Source: an uncultured Collinsella sp.
GTDB taxonomy: Bacteria > Actinomycetota > Coriobacteriia > Coriobacteriales > Coriobacteriaceae
Direction: 5' to 3'
Length of the DNA: 8,819 nucleotides
NCBI GenBank assembly: GCA_900545505.1
Contig: UQZC01000052.1
Span: 1-8,819, forward strand
Made by a program: the position numbers and the translations under genes. This document shows positions 6,607 through 8,819 of this stretch, piece after piece (position 1 is the first letter of the stretch; each line of letters opens with the position of its first letter). The notes under the pieces are model-generated. The model was given only the letters and a program-made list of their open reading frames with translations, ran no database searches and was not told the DNA's origin.

Positions 6607-7293
6607 CTACAAATAAATCCCCTCACCAAGCTGCTTATGGAACTCGGCGTGATGGTCGCGTGCCCAGGTAAAGAGCGCCTGGTCAAAGTTGGTACGCGTG
6701 GCCGGGACGCCAAAGACGCCGGCAACTTCGACGCGTATAAACTCCAGTGCCGGCAGCTTGTTGATGGCAGTGAGGGCAAACGGGGACGAGGGCTCCTCGA
6801 ACAGATAGCGGCTGCCTTGCATCGCGTCGCAACTGGTGCACGTGTTGCCGAGCGACGGGGCTTTGGAGGCTCGCGCGCCTACGGGCTTGTAGCCGCAGCG
6901 CTTATGAAGGTAGTCGCGGATCTCGCCCGGCACGCAGCCAAGAGCGGGCACGATGGCGAGTGCGTTGGCGTTGGCCGTGTCGATGGCAATGTACCTGGCT
7001 TCGTTGGGCGCGTGCGCGATGGCGATGCTCTCGTCGTTATCGGTTCGATAGGGAATGCCGAAGGCCGCGACCGAGGTCTCTTTGTGACACTTCCAGCACT
7101 CGCGCTTGCCCAGTACTAGATATATATACGGCGCTGAGGGGTCGGATCGGTCAACACCGGGCAGCCACTCGGCAAAGGGCTCGGGGTTGACGCCGCTGGG
7201 TACATACCAGATCTTCTTGGTCCGGTCCCATTTGGCGCCCAGCGCCTTGGCTTCTTCTTTGTGCGAAAAGGGGACATCGAGCTCGGTGCGCAT
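6607..7293 (-). CDS. DUF5710 domain protein with two CxxC pairs
   Basis: The product is 228 residues. Residues about 3-45 match DUF5710: ELDVPFSHKEEAKALGAKWD and then KIWYVPSG, the pattern also seen in small domains attached to plasmid primases and other DNA-handling proteins. The remainder is not recognised. It has CWKC at 66-69 and CTSC at 152-155, which could together bind one zinc ion as a split zinc ribbon. The C-terminal 70 residues look mixed alpha/beta. There is no signal peptide or membrane segment, so it is probably cytoplasmic. The ATG at 7293 has AAGGAG (7299-7304) five bases upstream; the frame continues open to 7497 through the tRNA terminator, and that extension is not credible. 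It converges with the endonuclease gene, their stops 55 bases apart, with no clear terminator between them. The DUF5710 call is good; function is unknown. Confidence 0.85.
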   Translation of the reverse strand: MRTELDVPFSHKEEAKALGAKWDRTKKIWYVPSGVNPEPFAEWLPGVDRSDPSAPYIYLVLGKRECWKCHKETSVAAFGIPYRTDNDESIAIAHAPNEARYIAIDTANANALAIVPALGCVPGEIRDYLHKRCGYKPVGARASKAPSLGNTCTSCDAMQGSRYLFEEPSSPFALTAINKLPALEFIRVEVAGVFGVPATRTNFDQALFTWARDHHAEFHKQLGEGIYL

Positions 7294-7491
7294 GGCGGCT
7301 CCTTGGTGCTGCAGGTGCAAGTGGCTCAAGGATACCGCAGGGCGCAGACATCGCGGCGTTTTGTCGAGAAGTTGCGGCTCGGATGGGTTCGAGACGCGTT
7401 GGTCTCGGCCTCGGTGGCTATTGACGCGGTTTTGTGCATGGGCAGGGTGGTTGCTTGGGCGGTTGGAGCTGCCAGCGGATTTGGCGGCATA

Positions 7492-7526
7492 AAACAAAAC
7501 AGCTCAGAGACATAGCCTCTGAGCTG
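7492..7526 (-). terminator. Intrinsic terminator of the tRNA-Val gene
   Basis: A perfect 10-bp stem (CAGCTCAGAG at 7500-7509 and CTCTGAGCTG at 7517-7526) closes a seven-base loop. On the minus strand it is followed by TTTTGTTTT, a classic rho-independent terminator. It lies eight bases past the encoded CCA of the tRNA. Confidence 0.92.
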
Positions 7527-7534
7527 CGAACATT

Positions 7535-7609
7535 TGGTGGGCGTTAGAAGATTTGAACTTCTGACCTCTTCCGTGTCAGGGAAGCGCTCTCCCCCTGAGC
7601 TAAACGCCC
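7535..7609 (-). tRNA. tRNA-Val (anticodon GAC), CCA encoded
   Basis: On the minus strand the sequence folds as a full cloverleaf. The acceptor stem is GGGCGTT/AACGCCC, the D-arm GCTC...GAGC, and the anticodon stem CTTCC/GGAAG with loop CTGACAC (anticodon GAC, valine). The variable loop has five bases, and the T-arm is AGAAG-TTCAAAT-CTTCT. The mature body is 72 bases including discriminator A at 7538, and CCA follows at 7535-7537. GAC reads the GUC and GUU valine codons. It is transcribed alone, with its own promoter and terminator. No duplicate of its 3' end was found in the window, so there is no sign of an integration site here. Confidence 0.97.
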
Positions 7610-7638
7610 GATCAAGGGTGCGCAAGTGCGCAAGGGAT

Positions 7639-7683
7639 AATATAACGGAGCCTGAACTCGGTGGCAAGAACATTTTTAAAAAT
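7639..7683 (-). promoter_or_regulatory. tRNA-Val promoter with AT-rich UP element
   Basis: On the minus strand TTGCCA (7662-7667) and TATATT (7639-7644) are separated by exactly 17 bases. Just upstream of the -35 is the palindrome ATTTTTAAAAAT (7672-7683), well placed as an UP element. Transcription would start near 7632, about 23 bases before the tRNA. The leader includes the tandem octamer GTGCGCAA (7618-7633, plus-strand reading). Confidence 0.8.
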
Positions 7684-7898
7684 CGCTTACATTGTGGAAT
7701 TCGGGGGCTTTGTCATATCCATTTCAAAAGAGTCTGCTGCCGCGATTTGGCTGTCGACTAATGCAAGGCCATTGCGGTATCGAGCTATGGAAAGACGCCT
7801 GCGGAATTGTCCTACCGATAAGCGGACAAGCCTCCAGCTGGTGCCTTCGCCGTGGTAAGGTAAGCCGAATTGTTCCCAGGCTGTTTCGGGGGAGTGGA
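7684..7898 (+). other. Gene-free leader before the EamA transporter gene
   Basis: No credible gene is seen; the open frames here lack ribosome binding sites and family resemblance. It must contain the transporter promoter, but no good hexamer pair was found. TTGTCC (7807-7812) and GGACAA (7824-7829) form a 6-bp dyad with an 11-base spacer. CCGAA (7865-7869) can pair with TTCGG (7885-7889) next to the ribosome binding site GGGGGAG (7888-7894). A structured leader is possible, but I recognise no known riboswitch or T-box consensus. Confidence 0.4.
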
Positions 7899-8819
7899 AT
7901 GAGCAAAGAGTGTGTCGAGCAGGTCGAAGGCACAGGGGCTTCGGTGCCGATGACCGATATATCGAACATTGATGTGCCCGAGGGCACCGACGAGCTCAGC
8001 CGCAACACCCGTCGCGCATGGCGCGACCGCCTGAACAGCGCTTCGACGCGCAAGATGATCACGGGCGTCTTGGCTACGCTGGTGGGCGGTTCGTTTTGGG
8101 GCTTCTCGGGCACCAGCGCGAGTTTTTTGTTCGATACCTACCATGTCGATACGCTGTGGCTTATGAGCATACGGCAGATTCTCGCCGGCCTGCTCTTTAT
8201 GGCTGTGGTTGTCACGCGCGACCGCGCACGCCTGGTCAAGCTCTGGACCACACCCGCCGATCGCAAGCAGCTGCTGCTCTTTACCGCCTTTGGCCTGCTG
8301 TTCAACCAGTTTTGCTATCTTTCGGCCGTGCGCCTGACGAACGCCGGAACCGCGACGGTGCTCCAGTGCCTGCAGCTCGTTATCATCATGGGCTACACCT
8401 GCGTGATCGATCGCCGCATGCCGCGTACTCGCGAAGTCATCGGCATTGGCCTGGCTCTGGGTGGAACCTTTTTAATCGCCACCGGCGGTGACCCCACCAG
8501 CCTGAATATTTCGCCGCTTGGCCTGGCAGCAGGTCTTATGTGTGCGGTCAGCGCCGCGTGTATGGCGGTGATTCCCGCCAAGATCCTGCCCGAATACGGC
8601 AGCCCCATCGTCACGGGTTCGGCAATGCTCACGGCGGGCGTGGTCTCGTGCGTCTTCGTGCAGCCCTGGGCGCATATGCCGGCGCTCGACGCTGCCGGCG
8701 TCGAGGCGCTCGCGGTGTTCGTGGTTATCGGCTCGTTTTTTGCTTACATGCTTTATATGCAGGGCGTTAAGGACATCGGCTCGGTACGTGCGAGCCTCAT
8801 CGGAACTGTGGAGCCGGTT
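7899..8819 (+). CDS. EamA/DMT-superfamily transporter, C-terminus cut off
   Basis: 307 residues are present and the gene runs off the right edge. Family members of this kind usually have ten membrane helices in two EamA repeats. After a charged cytoplasmic tail of about 50 residues, hydrophobic segments are seen near 54-75 (with the family-typical SFWGFSG), 88-106, 125-144, 150-170, 180-195, 206-228, 237-257 and 268-289. The window ends in TVEPV, a motif normally seen just before the last helices, so roughly 20-40 residues are missing. Such proteins export metabolites or amino acids across the cytoplasmic membrane; the substrate cannot be read from the sequence. The ATG at 7899 follows GGGGGAG (7888-7894) by four bases; an internal ATG at residue 18 is less well placed. 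The N-terminal tail is longer than in most relatives. Confidence 0.92.
   Translation, partial: MSKECVEQVEGTGASVPMTDISNIDVPEGTDELSRNTRRAWRDRLNSASTRKMITGVLATLVGGSFWGFSGTSASFLFDTYHVDTLWLMSIRQILAGLLFMAVVVTRDRARLVKLWTTPADRKQLLLFTAFGLLFNQFCYLSAVRLTNAGTATVLQCLQLVIIMGYTCVIDRRMPRTREVIGIGLALGGTFLIATGGDPTSLNISPLGLAAGLMCAVSAACMAVIPAKILPEYGSPIVTGSAMLTAGVVSCVFVQPWAHMPALDAAGVEALAVFVVIGSFFAYMLYMQGVKDIGSVRASLIGTVEPV

Noticed and set aside
7294..7497. N-terminal extension of the DUF5710 protein
   Set aside because: It has no conserved sequence and approaches the tRNA terminator; AAGGAG precedes the ATG at 7293 and DUF5710 begins right after that ATG.
7492..7609. tRNA-Val as an integration site for a mobile element
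   Set aside because: No integrase gene and no second copy of the tRNA 3' end were found in the window.

Overview
The window looks like a chromosomal segment of a moderately GC-rich, Gram-positive gut actinobacterium of the Coriobacteriia, most likely Collinsella. This rests on gene families, codon use and strong AGGAGG-type ribosome binding sites. It is an inference from reading the sequence, not from a search. Both ends cut through genes: an M16C metallopeptidase on the left (minus strand) and an EamA/DMT-family transporter on the right (plus strand).

Layout, left to right. (1) 1-837 (-): N-terminal part of a presequence-protease-like M16C peptidase. (2) 838-1458: a 621-base gene-free stretch in two parts. 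The first (1001-1151) is a repeat element with a very long imperfect hairpin. The second (1161-1408) is purine/pyrimidine-biased and packed with dyads and GAGAGATA-type motifs; it reads as the control region of the next gene. (3) 1459-2925 (+): an AlbA_2 / histidine-kinase-like ATPase / winged-helix protein. (4) 3026-3517 (-): an unrecognised 163-residue protein, convergent with the preceding gene. (5) 3643-4905 (-) and 5046-6551 (+): a divergent type II restriction-modification pair, a C5-cytosine methyltransferase and a Sau3AI/MutH-family endonuclease. GATC is the predicted target, and one GATC lies in the 140-base shared promoter region. (6) 6607-7293 (-): a DUF5710-domain protein with two CxxC pairs. 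(7) 7492-7667 (-): a complete tRNA-Val(GAC) unit with UP element, promoter, encoded CCA and intrinsic terminator. (8) 7684-7898: a 215-base leader without a convincing gene. (9) 7899-8819 (+): the EamA-type transporter, running off the end.

The peptidase, tRNA and transporter look like ordinary host genes. The accessory part is roughly 1000-6551: the repeat element, the AlbA_2 protein with its unusual control region, and the restriction-modification pair. The restriction genes probably protect against unmethylated incoming DNA. The AlbA_2 protein belongs to a family of putative regulators that sometimes sits near defence genes, but nothing here proves that the two work together. The most unusual signal is the dense motif array and nested dyads just upstream of the AlbA_2 gene.
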